Assembly: GCF_002858805.1 (NCBI RefSeq)
Contig: NZ_PJZI01000004.1
Span: forward strand, 62,001 to 126,000
DNA from: Chimaeribacter arupi
Lineage (GTDB): Bacteria; Pseudomonadota; Gammaproteobacteria; Enterobacterales; Enterobacteriaceae
Reading direction: 5' to 3'
Length of the DNA: 64,000 bases
Positions within the stretch are counted from its first letter, which is position 1, and the number at the start of each line of letters is the position of its first letter. The notes below the pieces were generated by a model. That model saw nothing but the letters and a program-made list of their open reading frames with translations. It was not told where the DNA came from and ran no database searches. The position numbers and the translations under genes are program-made. Of this stretch, positions 42,120 through 50,321 are shown piece after piece.

Positions 42120-42134
42120 GTGATTTTTAATCAC
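42120..42134. promoter_or_regulatory. Palindrome GTGATT-TTT-AATCAC
   Basis: Perfect 6-base half sites. It resembles a CRP site but the TGTGA to TCAC gap is 7, not 6, so CRP is unlikely. A candidate operator for the lactonase gene or dapB. Confidence 0.35.
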
Positions 42135-42154
42135 CCCCGCTGCCGGTTTTGTCC

Positions 42155-42181
42155 ATGCATGATCTTCGCATAGTCATGCAT
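42155..42181. promoter_or_regulatory. Palindrome ATGCATGA-N11-TCATGCAT
   Basis: Perfect 8-base half sites separated by 11 bases, spacing that suits a dimeric regulator contacting two successive major grooves. It lies 143-169 bases before the SMP-30 gene. No matching regulator is encoded nearby. Confidence 0.4.
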
Positions 42182-42323
42182 TTTCAGCCAGCGTGCCGCA
42201 CGGGCGATTCCGGCCGGAATGATCCGATTCCGCCAGCGCGGCGGGGCGCACCGGGCTACGCTAAGAGAGTGCGCCGCCTGTTCGCGGCGCAAGCCATCTG
42301 TGAAAGGGAGGACAACCACCGTT

Positions 42324-43199
42324 ATGGCCGATTTTCTACGTTCTGAGATAACCCCGGTTAATGATTACCGGGCCGAGCTGGGTGAAACGCCCGTGTGGTG
42401 TGACCGCAGCCAGTCACTGCTGTGGGTGGACATCAACCGCCAGCGGCTGCTGCGCTACTGGCCGTCACGCCGGGAAACGGAGATCCGCAATTTACCGAGT
42501 GTCACCAGCGCGGTACTGCTCACGGATAAAGAAGAGGTGTTCCTGCTGGCCGCCCATCAGGGCATTGCCGCCTATGACTATGCCAGCGGTGAGATTACCG
42601 TGCTGTGCGACTACCCGGAAGAGACCAGCAAAACCCGCCCGAATGAGGCAGCCATCGCCCCGGACGGTTCCCTGTGGTTCGGCACGATGGATCTGACCGA
42701 AGGCGAACCGATCGGCGCCTGGTATCGCTTTGCCGCCGGGGACGCCGCACCGGAAAAGATGATGGATAACCTCACCATCCCGAATACGCTGGTATGGCAT
42801 GAGAACCGCGTCTGGTTCGCCGACAGCCACGCCAAACGCTTCTATTCCGGCAACGGTAAGCGCATCAACCCGCGCACCCTGAGCTGCTACTCCAGCGGTG
42901 ACCTGACGCCGGACGGCTCCACGCTGACCACCGGCGGCCGCCTGATTAACGCCTGTTTCGGCCACCACTGCCTGTTCACTTACCAACTGAATGAGGGTGA
43001 GTTGCTGGCGGAAGAGGCGATCCCGCTGCCGGTGACCCAGCCAAGTTGCTGCACCTTCGGCGGCCCGGAGCGAAAAACGCTGTTTATCACCTCCGCCCGC
43101 AAAGGCCTGGAGAACCCCGGCCCGCTGGAAGGCGCGCTGTTGCAGGTGGAAACCCGCGAAACCGGTATGCCGCAGCACCGCTTTATTCTGCCGGGCTGA
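42324..43199 (+). CDS. SMP-30/gluconolactonase-family protein
   Basis: 291 residues from ATG 42324; the frame extends 35 codons upstream without family similarity. Six-bladed beta-propeller of the SMP-30/LRE family: LGETPVWCDRSQSLLWVDIN at the start, then RPNEAAIAPDGSLWFGTMD (metal-binding Asn and the GTMD motif), IPNTLVWHENRVWFADSHAK and PQHRF near the end. Such enzymes hydrolyse sugar-acid lactones with a divalent metal. The exact lactone is unknown. It lies at the edge of the citrate island, converges on citG, and has no evident tie to citrate metabolism. Confidence 0.86.
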   Translation: MADFLRSEITPVNDYRAELGETPVWCDRSQSLLWVDINRQRLLRYWPSRRETEIRNLPSVTSAVLLTDKEEVFLLAAHQGIAAYDYASGEITVLCDYPEETSKTRPNEAAIAPDGSLWFGTMDLTEGEPIGAWYRFAAGDAAPEKMMDNLTIPNTLVWHENRVWFADSHAKRFYSGNGKRINPRTLSCYSSGDLTPDGSTLTTGGRLINACFGHHCLFTYQLNEGELLAEEAIPLPVTQPSCCTFGGPERKTLFITSARKGLENPGPLEGALLQVETRETGMPQHRFILPG

Positions 43200-43230
43200 T
43201 CGCCCCCTACTCCTGACCAGGCGGCCGGCC

Positions 43231-44124
43231 TTACCAGGCCGCCCATTCCGCCTCACCGGCCGGGAACGCGGCCAGAAACAGCGTCACCGCCAGCAGATCG
43301 GCACTGCCGCCGGGGCTGAGGTGCCGGTCAATCAGCGCATCATCCAGCGCATATAACCGCGCCGCGCCGTCCGGGGCCTGTACCCCGCCCTGCCACAACA
43401 GCCCCTGCGCCTGCTGCTGCACATAGTGCAGCCCCGCCATTCCGCCGCGCGCCGCCAGATTGGTGTCGGCGTTCCAGGCCATCAGGTGCAGCAACACCTG
43501 CAACTGCGCCTGCTCTTTCTGGCCGGTTTTCGCCATCATCCGCCGCCAGGTGGGCAGCGCCACACTGCGCACGGTGTGAAAGCCGCTCTCTGCCTCGCCG
43601 CGCGCGCCGGTCAGGCCGTGCTGCTGGTAGAGCCGCTCCCCGGCGGTGCGCGGTGCGGTAATGCCGCCCAGCTCCCGTTGCACCAGCCCGCGGCAGAAGT
43701 GGCTGACGGTTTCACACAGCGGCTGCTGCGCCAGCGGCCGCTGTAGGGCAGTGAGCCGCCCGGCCGCCGCCAGCAACAGGCCGAAGGCGAAAATCGCGCC
43801 TTTGTGGGTATTCACCCCGCCGGTGGTGCGCAACATCTGCGCCTCACCGGCCAGCCCCAGCGGCCGCAACATCGGCAACACCTGCACCGGGGCGAGCGCG
43901 GCGGTGCTGAACCCCAGATCGTAAAAGCGCGGCATCTGGCTCAGCAGTGCCTCAATGCTGCGCACAAACAGCCCGAGGTTCATGTCCCGGTGTGCGCCGT
44001 TGTTGCGCTTATCCACCAGCCCCGGTTTCGGCGTCAGCATTACCTCCTGCAACAACGCCTCCCCCATCTGCTGCACCAGTTGTTCCCGTAACGGCGTCCG
44101 GGGCGGCAAGGTTATTTCGCTCAT
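43231..44124 (-). CDS. citG: Triphosphoribosyl-dephospho-CoA synthase CitG
   Basis: 297 residues. It makes 2'-(5''-triphosphoribosyl)-3'-dephospho-CoA, the precursor of the citrate lyase prosthetic group, from ATP and dephospho-CoA. Family motifs: LTPKPGLVDKRNNGAHRDMNL near residues 30-50, TTGGVNTHKGAIFAFGLL, and GGSADLLAVTLFLAAFP at the C-terminus. It is the last gene of citCDEFXG. Its first 116 bases overlap the end of the citX frame. The ATG at 44124 gives the N-terminal length usual for CitG and has AGGA 9 bases upstream. Confidence 0.93.
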   Translation of the reverse strand: MSEITLPPRTPLREQLVQQMGEALLQEVMLTPKPGLVDKRNNGAHRDMNLGLFVRSIEALLSQMPRFYDLGFSTAALAPVQVLPMLRPLGLAGEAQMLRTTGGVNTHKGAIFAFGLLLAAAGRLTALQRPLAQQPLCETVSHFCRGLVQRELGGITAPRTAGERLYQQHGLTGARGEAESGFHTVRSVALPTWRRMMAKTGQKEQAQLQVLLHLMAWNADTNLAARGGMAGLHYVQQQAQGLLWQGGVQAPDGAARLYALDDALIDRHLSPGGSADLLAVTLFLAAFPAGEAEWAAW

Positions 44125-44653
44125 AATGTTCCATCCTGTGATGAATCTCTTCCTTTATCAGCCACAGCGCATGGCGGCGCGCACGGGCGCAGAGGTGGGC
44201 CGGTTCCGGGCAGATCAGGCAGCGCCGCGGCGGAATGCCGAGCTGCGTGCGGGACATCACCTCCCCGGCAGCGTTCAGCACGTCCAGATCCCACAGCCGC
44301 CCGAGCGGGTGGCGCTCTTCCAGCGCGATCAGCGCCGCCTTCACCTCTGTTGCGGCCGCCTCCACCACCAGCATAAATTCCGGCCCGGTGGCGTGCAGCC
44401 AGCGCTGGTGCCAGCAGACCGGCCACTGTTTTTCGCGGCAGAGCGCGGCGACCGCCTCGCGCGCGTAGTGGCTGAGGCGACGGTACGCCGCGCTGTCTTT
44501 GATGCCGCCCGGCGCAATCAGCGTGCCGCAAATCAGGGTATTGCCGAAGCACTGCAACGCCTGCTGCTGCCGCCTGGCGCGCCGTTCGCGGGCGGCGAGC
44601 ATCTGCGTGAGCGTGACGACGCGGGGCGGCGGCATCCGGTGTTGACGGTTCAT
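44009..44653 (-). CDS. citX: Apo-citrate lyase phosphoribosyl-dephospho-CoA transferase CitX
   Basis: 214 residues against about 183 in E. coli. It attaches the prosthetic group to Ser of CitD. Conserved parts: LAARERRARRQQQALQ, PGGIKDSAAYRRL, ATGPEFMLVVEAAATEVK, ERHPLGRLWDLDVL and PPRRCLICPEPAHLCARARR. Homology ends near residue 175. The last 40 or so residues (rich in Gly and Ala, ending AETGAGG) are encoded inside the 5' end of citG in another frame, a 116-base overlap. The start overlaps the citF stop as ATGA. Confidence 0.9.
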   Translation of the reverse strand: MNRQHRMPPPRVVTLTQMLAARERRARRQQQALQCFGNTLICGTLIAPGGIKDSAAYRRLSHYAREAVAALCREKQWPVCWHQRWLHATGPEFMLVVEAAATEVKAALIALEERHPLGRLWDLDVLNAAGEVMSRTQLGIPPRRCLICPEPAHLCARARRHALWLIKEEIHHRMEHYERNNLAAPDAVTGTTGAADGGGVVAGGNADAETGAGG

Positions 44654-46167
44654 GGTTTGACCTGACGGATCACATCAATCACTGAACCGTCGCGGTAGCG
44701 CACCACCGCCACGACCCGGTCAGTGAACTCAATCGCTTTCGGCTCGCCGGTCAACAGCCGCGCCCGCGCATGTAATTGCTCAATGGTCATCAACGGCAGG
44801 CCCGCCGCGTGCAGCCGTTCGCGGATCTCCGGGCGGCGCGGATTGACGGCGATGCCGTGGTCCGTGACCAGCACGTCGATGCTTTCGCCCGGCGTCACGG
44901 TGGTCAGCACCTTGTCCACCACCGTCGGCAGGCGGCCGCGCACCAGCGGCGCAGTGATAATGGTGAGATCCGCCCCGGCCGCGGTGTCGCTGTGGCCACC
45001 CGAGGCACCGCGCAGCACGCCGTCGGAGCCGGTCATCACGTTGACGTTGAAATTAAGATCGATCTCCAGCGCGCTCAGCATCACCACATTCAGCCGTTCA
45101 CAGGCTGCGCCCTTGGAACGCGGGCTGGCGTACTGGTTGGCGCTGATCTCAATATGGTGTGGGTTGCGGCTCAGGGATTGCGCTGCGTCGGCGTCAAAGG
45201 ATTGGGTGTCGAGCAGTTTTTCCACCAGCCCTTTTTCATGCAGATCCACCATCGTGCCGGTAATGCCGCCCAGCGCGAACCCGGCGGTAATCTGGCGGCG
45301 GCGCATCTTCTCTTCCAGAAAGCGGCTGACGGCCAGTGCCGCGCCGCCGGTGCCGGTCTGTAATGAAAAGCCGTGGTTGAAATAGCCGGAATGCTCGATC
45401 ACGTTGGCGGCCTGCCGGGCGATCAACAGTTCACGCGGGTTACTGGTGAGGCGGATCGCCCCGGCGCTGATCTTCGCCGGATCGCCCACTTCCTCCACCT
45501 GCACGATCAGATCCACCTGATCCTGCGCGATGCTGGCCGGGTGGTTGGGGTAGCTGACAAACGCTTCGGTGAGCAGCACCACCGTGCGGGCGCGTTCGGC
45601 ATCCACCTGCGCATAGCCCAGCGAGCCGCAGCGCGATTTGCCGCTGAAGCCGTTGGCGTTGCCGAATTCGTCACAACAGGGCACACCGAGGAACGCCACA
45701 TCAATGGCCAGTTCGCCGCTGTCGATCAGCTGCACGCGGCCGCCGTGGGAGTGGATCTGCACCGGGTTGTCCATCAGCCCGCGGGAGATCGCCTCGCCCA
45801 GTTTGCCGCGCAGGCCGGAGGTGTAGATCTGGCGGATCACCCCCTGTTGGATGTGTTCGATCAGCGGCCAGTGGGCGTCGATCAATGAGCTGGAGGCGAG
45901 CGTCAGATCGCGGAACCCCATGCGCGTCAGCGTGCCGACCACCAGGTTGACCACCTTGTCGCCGCCGCGGAACGCATGGTGGAAAGAGATCGTCATGCCG
46001 TTTTTCAGGCCGGATCGCACAATCGCCTGCTCCAGCGAGGCGCACAGCTTGCGCTGGCGTTTTTCATCTTCCTGCGACAGCCACGGGCTGTGGGCGGCGG
46101 CATGGGTAAACGCCGGGAGGTCAGTATGTGCCGGTATGCGGGGTGCCGGTAGGGTGTGGGTTGTCAT
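44650..46167 (-). CDS. citF: Citrate lyase alpha subunit (citrate:acetyl-ACP transferase)
   Basis: 505 residues. It exchanges the acetyl group on the acyl-carrier CitD for citrate. CoA-transferase-like fold: NGMTISFHHAFRGGDKVVNL, VQIHSHGGRVQLIDSGELAID, GNANGFSGKSRCGSLGYA, GTGGAALAVSRFLEEK, GSDGVLRGASGGHSDTAAGA and VTDHGIAVNPRRPEIRERL are typical. It lies 12 bases after citE; citX overlaps its stop by 4 bases. Confidence 0.96.
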   Translation of the reverse strand: MTTHTLPAPRIPAHTDLPAFTHAAAHSPWLSQEDEKRQRKLCASLEQAIVRSGLKNGMTISFHHAFRGGDKVVNLVVGTLTRMGFRDLTLASSSLIDAHWPLIEHIQQGVIRQIYTSGLRGKLGEAISRGLMDNPVQIHSHGGRVQLIDSGELAIDVAFLGVPCCDEFGNANGFSGKSRCGSLGYAQVDAERARTVVLLTEAFVSYPNHPASIAQDQVDLIVQVEEVGDPAKISAGAIRLTSNPRELLIARQAANVIEHSGYFNHGFSLQTGTGGAALAVSRFLEEKMRRRQITAGFALGGITGTMVDLHEKGLVEKLLDTQSFDADAAQSLSRNPHHIEISANQYASPRSKGAACERLNVVMLSALEIDLNFNVNVMTGSDGVLRGASGGHSDTAAGADLTIITAPLVRGRLPTVVDKVLTTVTPGESIDVLVTDHGIAVNPRRPEIRERLHAAGLPLMTIEQLHARARLLTGEPKAIEFTDRVVAVVRYRDGSVIDVIRQVKP

Positions 46168-46179
46168 GTTTGTTGCTCC

Positions 46180-47049
46180 TTATTCGCGAATGCCGCCCGC
46201 GGCCCGTGACAGAACGCGCTGCGCGTGCAGCACAATCGGGCCGTCGATCATTTTGCCGTTGAGGGAAATCACCCCCAGCCCCTGCCGGGCGGCGTCGTCT
46301 GCCGCGGCAACCACGTCGCGGGCGTCGTCCACCTCCTGCTGCGTCGGCGCGTAGGCCTGGTGCAACAGCGCAATCTGGCGCGGGTTGACCAGCGATTTGC
46401 CGTCAAACCCCAGCCGCCGCACCTGCTCCACCTCACGCAGGAACCCGGCGTCATCATTAACGTCTGCCCACACCACGTCATACGCGGCGATGCCCGCCAC
46501 CCGCGCCGCGTGCAGCACCGCACAGCGGGCGTAAAACAGCTCCGAGCCGTCGCCGCGCGAGGTTTGCATGTCCATCACGTAGTCAAACGCCGCCAGCGCA
46601 ATCGCCACCATGCGCGGGCTGCTGCGGGCAATCGCCACCGCGTTCACCACGCCCTGTGCCGACTCAATTGCCGCCATCAGCCGGGTGCTGCCCACCTCGC
46701 GGCCGCAGGCGGCCTCAATGCGCGCCACTTCCGCTTCCAGTTGCTGTACATCCTCCACGTTGTTGGTTTTCGGCAGGCGGATGATGTCCACCCCGGCGCG
46801 CACCACCGCCTCCAGATCGGCCAGGCCGAACGGCGTGTCCAGCGGGTTGATACGCACCACTTTTTCCACCTCGCGGTAGAACGGGTGCTGGAGGGCGTGG
46901 AACACCAGCAGGCGGGCGCTGTCTTTTTCGCGCAGCGCCACGGCATCTTCCAGGTCAAACATCACGGCATCGGCACCGTAGACAAATGAGGTGCTGAGCA
47001 TCGCGGCGTTGGCACCGGGGATAAACAGCATACTGCGACGTAATTTCAT
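46180..47049 (-). CDS. citE: Citrate lyase beta subunit (citryl-ACP lyase)
   Basis: 289 residues from ATG 47049. It splits citryl-CitD into oxaloacetate and acetyl-CitD. HpcH/HpaI TIM-barrel aldolase family: [39 protein letters not shown] (metal-binding acids), [25 protein letters not shown] and [22 protein letters not shown] 47049 overlaps the citD stop as ATGA and matches the family N-terminus; the frame continues 26 codons into citD. Confidence 0.96.
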   Translation of the reverse strand: MKLRRSMLFIPGANAAMLSTSFVYGADAVMFDLEDAVALREKDSARLLVFHALQHPFYREVEKVVRINPLDTPFGLADLEAVVRAGVDIIRLPKTNNVEDVQQLEAEVARIEAACGREVGSTRLMAAIESAQGVVNAVAIARSSPRMVAIALAAFDYVMDMQTSRGDGSELFYARCAVLHAARVAGIAAYDVVWADVNDDAGFLREVEQVRRLGFDGKSLVNPRQIALLHQAYAPTQQEVDDARDVVAAADDAARQGLGVISLNGKMIDGPIVLHAQRVLSRAAGGIRE

Positions 47050-47342
47050 CCGGGCAGGCTCCATTCTGAAGGTTCTTTTCCGGCGGCACGCAGCGCGGCC
47101 GCCTGCACGCGGGCGCGCAATACGCACTCCAGCGCCCCTTTGTCATCAATGGCGATCTGCGCCTGGGTGATGCCAAGCTGCGCCAGCGTCACCCGCGCGA
47201 GGTGTTCGATTGCCTCACCAAATTGCGCCTGCACCACGCTTTCCAGCGTCAGGTGCAGCCCCGGTTCCGGCGACGGGCCGATGCGCACCAGCGCATCACT
47301 GGATTCCAGCGTGCCCGCGACAGCGTCTTTTACGATCTCCAT
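47046..47342 (-). CDS. citD: Citrate lyase acyl-carrier protein (gamma subunit)
   Basis: 98 residues. It carries the phosphoribosyl-dephospho-CoA arm on Ser-14 within [13 protein letters not shown]. Other family parts are [19 protein letters not shown] and [19 protein letters not shown]. It is modified by CitX with the CitG product and acetylated by CitC. It is placed between citC (29 bases upstream) and citE (overlap of 4 bases). Confidence 0.95.
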   Translation of the reverse strand: MEIVKDAVAGTLESSDALVRIGPSPEPGLHLTLESVVQAQFGEAIEHLARVTLAQLGITQAQIAIDDKGALECVLRARVQAAALRAAGKEPSEWSLPG

Positions 47343-47371
47343 GTCGTGTATTGCCTCATTGGTTGGTTAAG

Positions 47372-48397
47372 TCAGGCAGGGGTCGTTTCCCTGCGGTGTG
47401 CATGTCGCAAAAATGCCAGCGTGGCCGGCGGCACCAGCGCGGCCACGGCGTCCCAGTCACCGGCGGCCAGCAGCGCCCGCACCCTGGAGGCTGACACCGG
47501 TGCGCCGTTGATTTCCAGCCGCGGCAGCTCCACCACCTCCACCGGCGGCCAGAGGCCGTCCGGCTCCGTCAGCAGCGTCTGCATACGGCGGTTATAGGCG
47601 GCGGTAAGCGGGCAGAAAGGTTCGGTGCCGACAAAACGGTGGGTGATGCCCAGCGCCGGGGCGAGGTAACGGCGGAACAGCTGTAAATCGATCTGGCTGT
47701 GGCAGATATCCACCACGCCCTGATCTTTCAGGAAGTAACCGGGAAAGGTGGCGCGTGAGATCACGTATGCCGAGCCGGGGTGCAGCGTCAGGTTGCGGAT
47801 GCCGTGCGTGCCCTGCGCAATCAGCGGGTAGCGGTCGGCGTAGCGGAACTGCGAGGCGTCCTCCTGCACCACCAGCAGGTGCAGCCAGTCACAGCGGGCA
47901 GCGGCCTGCTCCACCAGCCAGCGGTGGCCGAGGGTGAACGGGTTGGCATTCATCACAATCGCGCCGATACGCTGTCCCGGCTGACGCTGACGGCGGAGCT
48001 GGGCGCAATGGCGGCGCAGGCGGTCGGGGCTGTTTTCCATCAGCACCAGGTAGCCCGGCACTTCAGCCAGCGGGAAAAACCCGGCGGCGGCAAACAGCGT
48101 GTGGTTCTCCGGTTTGGTGAACAGGAAGAGTTCAGGGTGGCCGCGCTCAAACGCCAGCGTAATCAGCTCCGTCATCAGGATCAGGCTCAGCCCCTCCCCG
48201 CGCCGCGCCGGGTCAATGGCGATGCACTTCAGCACCCGGCCAGCCAGCCCGCCGCAGGCCACTACCCGGCCCTGCCGGTACGCGGCGACCATCACCTCCA
48301 CATCCTTTTCCAGCCGCAGCCCGGCCTGGTGCAGCAACGGCAACAGGTGGGTGAGGCGTTCATCGCCGGGAAAAAGGCGGCGAAACAGAACCGGCAT
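47372..48397 (-). CDS. citC: [Citrate (pro-3S)-lyase] ligase CitC
   Basis: 341 residues. It activates citrate lyase by acetylating the thiol of its prosthetic group with acetate and ATP. An N-terminal GNAT-like domain (VVACGGLAGRVLKCIAIDPA, RRGEGLSLILMTELI) is followed by a nucleotidyltransferase domain with the HxGH-type motif in NPFTLGHRWLVEQAA. GGAG lies 7 bases before ATG 48397. It is first in the citCDEFXG operon and divergent from citS. Confidence 0.94.
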   Translation of the reverse strand: MPVLFRRLFPGDERLTHLLPLLHQAGLRLEKDVEVMVAAYRQGRVVACGGLAGRVLKCIAIDPARRGEGLSLILMTELITLAFERGHPELFLFTKPENHTLFAAAGFFPLAEVPGYLVLMENSPDRLRRHCAQLRRQRQPGQRIGAIVMNANPFTLGHRWLVEQAAARCDWLHLLVVQEDASQFRYADRYPLIAQGTHGIRNLTLHPGSAYVISRATFPGYFLKDQGVVDICHSQIDLQLFRRYLAPALGITHRFVGTEPFCPLTAAYNRRMQTLLTEPDGLWPPVEVVELPRLEINGAPVSASRVRALLAAGDWDAVAALVPPATLAFLRHAHRRETTPA

Positions 48398-48664
48398 AAT
48401 GCGCTCCGCATCATCAGCAAAAGAAAGGGAGCGCTATTTCGCCACGCCGCGCCGGGGATTAATTCCGGCAGGATCACATTTCACCGGCAATTTTAATGCC
48501 GCCTATGGTGTTTATTTATTTAATTACCCCAGGTGTATAAACCACATTAAATTAATAAAAACCCTGGTGATTCATTGAACGCCATCACATCACGCACGCC
48601 CTGCGATTCATTAGCATCTCCCCCGCTGCTGTCTGGTCTCTCTTAATAAAAGGATAACGTCATT
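48398..48664. promoter_or_regulatory. citC/citS divergent control region
   Basis: 267 bases between the two citrate operons, with an AT-rich core at about 48495-48560 (repeated TTTAATTA/TTAAATTAAT motifs) flanked by CCAGG and CCTGG. In Klebsiella the response regulator CitB binds AT-rich sites in the same divergent gap together with CRP. Here I can see the AT-rich core but not a clear CRP consensus. Confidence 0.5.
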
Positions 48665-50008
48665 ATGACGACAATTACCCCGCTTCCGGTTAAGGAAGCC
48701 AAGGGCTTATCTGCCCTTTGGTCATTCAAGCTGTTTGGTATGCCGCTGCCGCTCTACGCCTTCACGCTGGTGACGGTGTTGCTGGCGCATGTCACCGATA
48801 CCCTGCCCAATGATTTGGTTGGCGGGTTTGCGCTGATGTTTGTGATTGGCGCGCTGTTTGGCGAAATAGGCAAGCGCCTGCCGATCTTTAATAAATATAT
48901 CGGCGGCGCACCGGTGATGATATTTCTGGTCGCCGCCTGGTTTGTGTATGCCGGCATCTTCACCGAAAAAGAGATAAAAACCATCACCAATGTGATGGAC
49001 GAGAGTAATTTCCTGAACCTGTTTATTGCGGTGTTAATTACCGGCTCGATTTTGTCGGTAAACCGTAAATTACTGCTGCGCTCACTGGTGGGTTATATCC
49101 CAACCATTCTGGCCGGGGTGGCCGGGGCGGCACTGTTTGGGGTGCTGATTGGCGCGCTGTTCGGCATTCCGGTGGATCGGGTGCTGATGCTCTATGTGCT
49201 GCCGATCATGGGCGGCGGCAACGGTGCCGGGGCGGTGCCGCTTTCTGAAATCTACCATTCAGTGACCGGCAATTCGCGCGAGGAGTACTACTCGGTGGCA
49301 ATCGCCATCCTGACCATCGCCAATATTTTCGCCATCGTCGCGGCGGCGATCCTCGACATTATCGGCAAGAAATTCCCGTCGCTGACCGGCGAGGGTGAGC
49401 TGGTGCGCAAAGCCTCTTTCCGGGTGGAAGAGGAGGAGAAAGCCGGGAAAATTACCCACCGCGAGGTGGCGGTCGGCATGGTGCTGGCGACCTGCTGCTT
49501 CCTGCTGGCCTATGTGCTCTCCAAATCATTGCTGCCGGGCATCGGTTCGGTACAAATCCATACCTTTGCCTACATGGTGCTGATTGTGGCCGCGCTGAAC
49601 GCCGCCAACCTCTGCTCGCTGGAGATCAAAGAGGGGGCGAAACGCCTCTCCGATTTCTTCTCCAAACAGATGCTGTGGGTGCTGATGGTGGGCGTCGGCG
49701 TCTGCTACACCGACCTCGGCGAAATCATCGCGGCGCTGACCTTCGCCAACGTGGTGATTGCCGGGTTTATCGTGCTCGGCGCCATTGCCGGGGCAGCGCT
49801 CGGCGGCTGGCTGATCGGCTTCTTCCCGGTGGAATCGGCGATTACCGCCGGGCTGTGCATGGCGAACCGCGGCGGCTCCGGCGACCTGGAAGTGCTCTCC
49901 GCCTGTAACCGTATGTCACTGATCTCCTACGCGCAGATCTCCTCGCGCCTCGGCGGCGGCATTGTGCTGGTGATCGCCAGCGTGGTGTTCGGCATGTTCA
50001 CCGGCTGA
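48665..50008 (+). CDS. citS: Na+/citrate symporter CitS
   Basis: 447 residues (Klebsiella CitS 446), 2HCT family. It has the two re-entrant GGxG-type loops, VLPIMGGGNGAGAVPLSEIY near residue 180-200 and AITAGLCMANRGGSGDLEVL near 390-410, and the C-terminal MSLISYAQISSRLGGGIVLV. It takes up divalent citrate with Na+ for anaerobic fermentation. AAGGA precedes the ATG by 10 bases. It leads the citS-oadGAB-citAB operon. Confidence 0.96.
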   Translation: MTTITPLPVKEAKGLSALWSFKLFGMPLPLYAFTLVTVLLAHVTDTLPNDLVGGFALMFVIGALFGEIGKRLPIFNKYIGGAPVMIFLVAAWFVYAGIFTEKEIKTITNVMDESNFLNLFIAVLITGSILSVNRKLLLRSLVGYIPTILAGVAGAALFGVLIGALFGIPVDRVLMLYVLPIMGGGNGAGAVPLSEIYHSVTGNSREEYYSVAIAILTIANIFAIVAAAILDIIGKKFPSLTGEGELVRKASFRVEEEEKAGKITHREVAVGMVLATCCFLLAYVLSKSLLPGIGSVQIHTFAYMVLIVAALNAANLCSLEIKEGAKRLSDFFSKQMLWVLMVGVGVCYTDLGEIIAALTFANVVIAGFIVLGAIAGAALGGWLIGFFPVESAITAGLCMANRGGSGDLEVLSACNRMSLISYAQISSRLGGGIVLVIASVVFGMFTG

Positions 50009-50060
50009 TCCCCTGCGGCACGGCCAGCCGCCGTGCCGCGCTTTGATGGAGAACCCAACG

Positions 50061-50306
50061 ATGTCTGAACCTGGTTTGATGCGCGAGGGCCTGGCCCTGA
50101 TGGTCTGCGGCATGGGCTTTGTGATGATTTTCCTGCTGGTGCTGGTGTTCGCGCTGCGCCTGATGTCCGGGATTATCGTCCGTTTCTCGCCCGCGGAGGC
50201 CCCGGCACCGGCGCCCACGGCACCAGCTGCCGATGCCCTGGCGCCCCTGCGGCCGGTTATCGCCGCCGCCCTTCACCACCACCGCCGTCTGCACGGCATT
50301 CACTGA
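50061..50306 (+). CDS. oadG: Oxaloacetate decarboxylase gamma subunit
   Basis: 81 residues (Klebsiella 83). It has one transmembrane helix near the N-terminus (LALMVCGMGFVMIFLLVLVF), then a Pro/Ala-rich linker (PAEAPAPAPTAPAAD) and a C-terminal soluble part ending HHHRRLHGIH, whose histidines bind Zn2+ and contact the alpha subunit. It assembles the alpha-beta-gamma sodium pump. ATG 50061 has GGAGA 8 bases upstream; the frame also holds an ATG six codons earlier that overlaps that Shine-Dalgarno sequence. Confidence 0.93.
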   Translation: MSEPGLMREGLALMVCGMGFVMIFLLVLVFALRLMSGIIVRFSPAEAPAPAPTAPAADALAPLRPVIAAALHHHRRLHGIH

Positions 50307-50321
50307 TTTCTGGAGAACCTG

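Noticed and set aside
42119-42134. CRP site upstream of the SMP-30 gene
   Set aside because: TGTGA and TCAC are separated by 7 bases instead of 6; listed only as a palindrome.
43221-43243. GGCGGCC/GGCCGCC repeat between the SMP-30 gene and citG as a terminator
   Set aside because: It overlaps the citG coding end and has no T-run in either direction.
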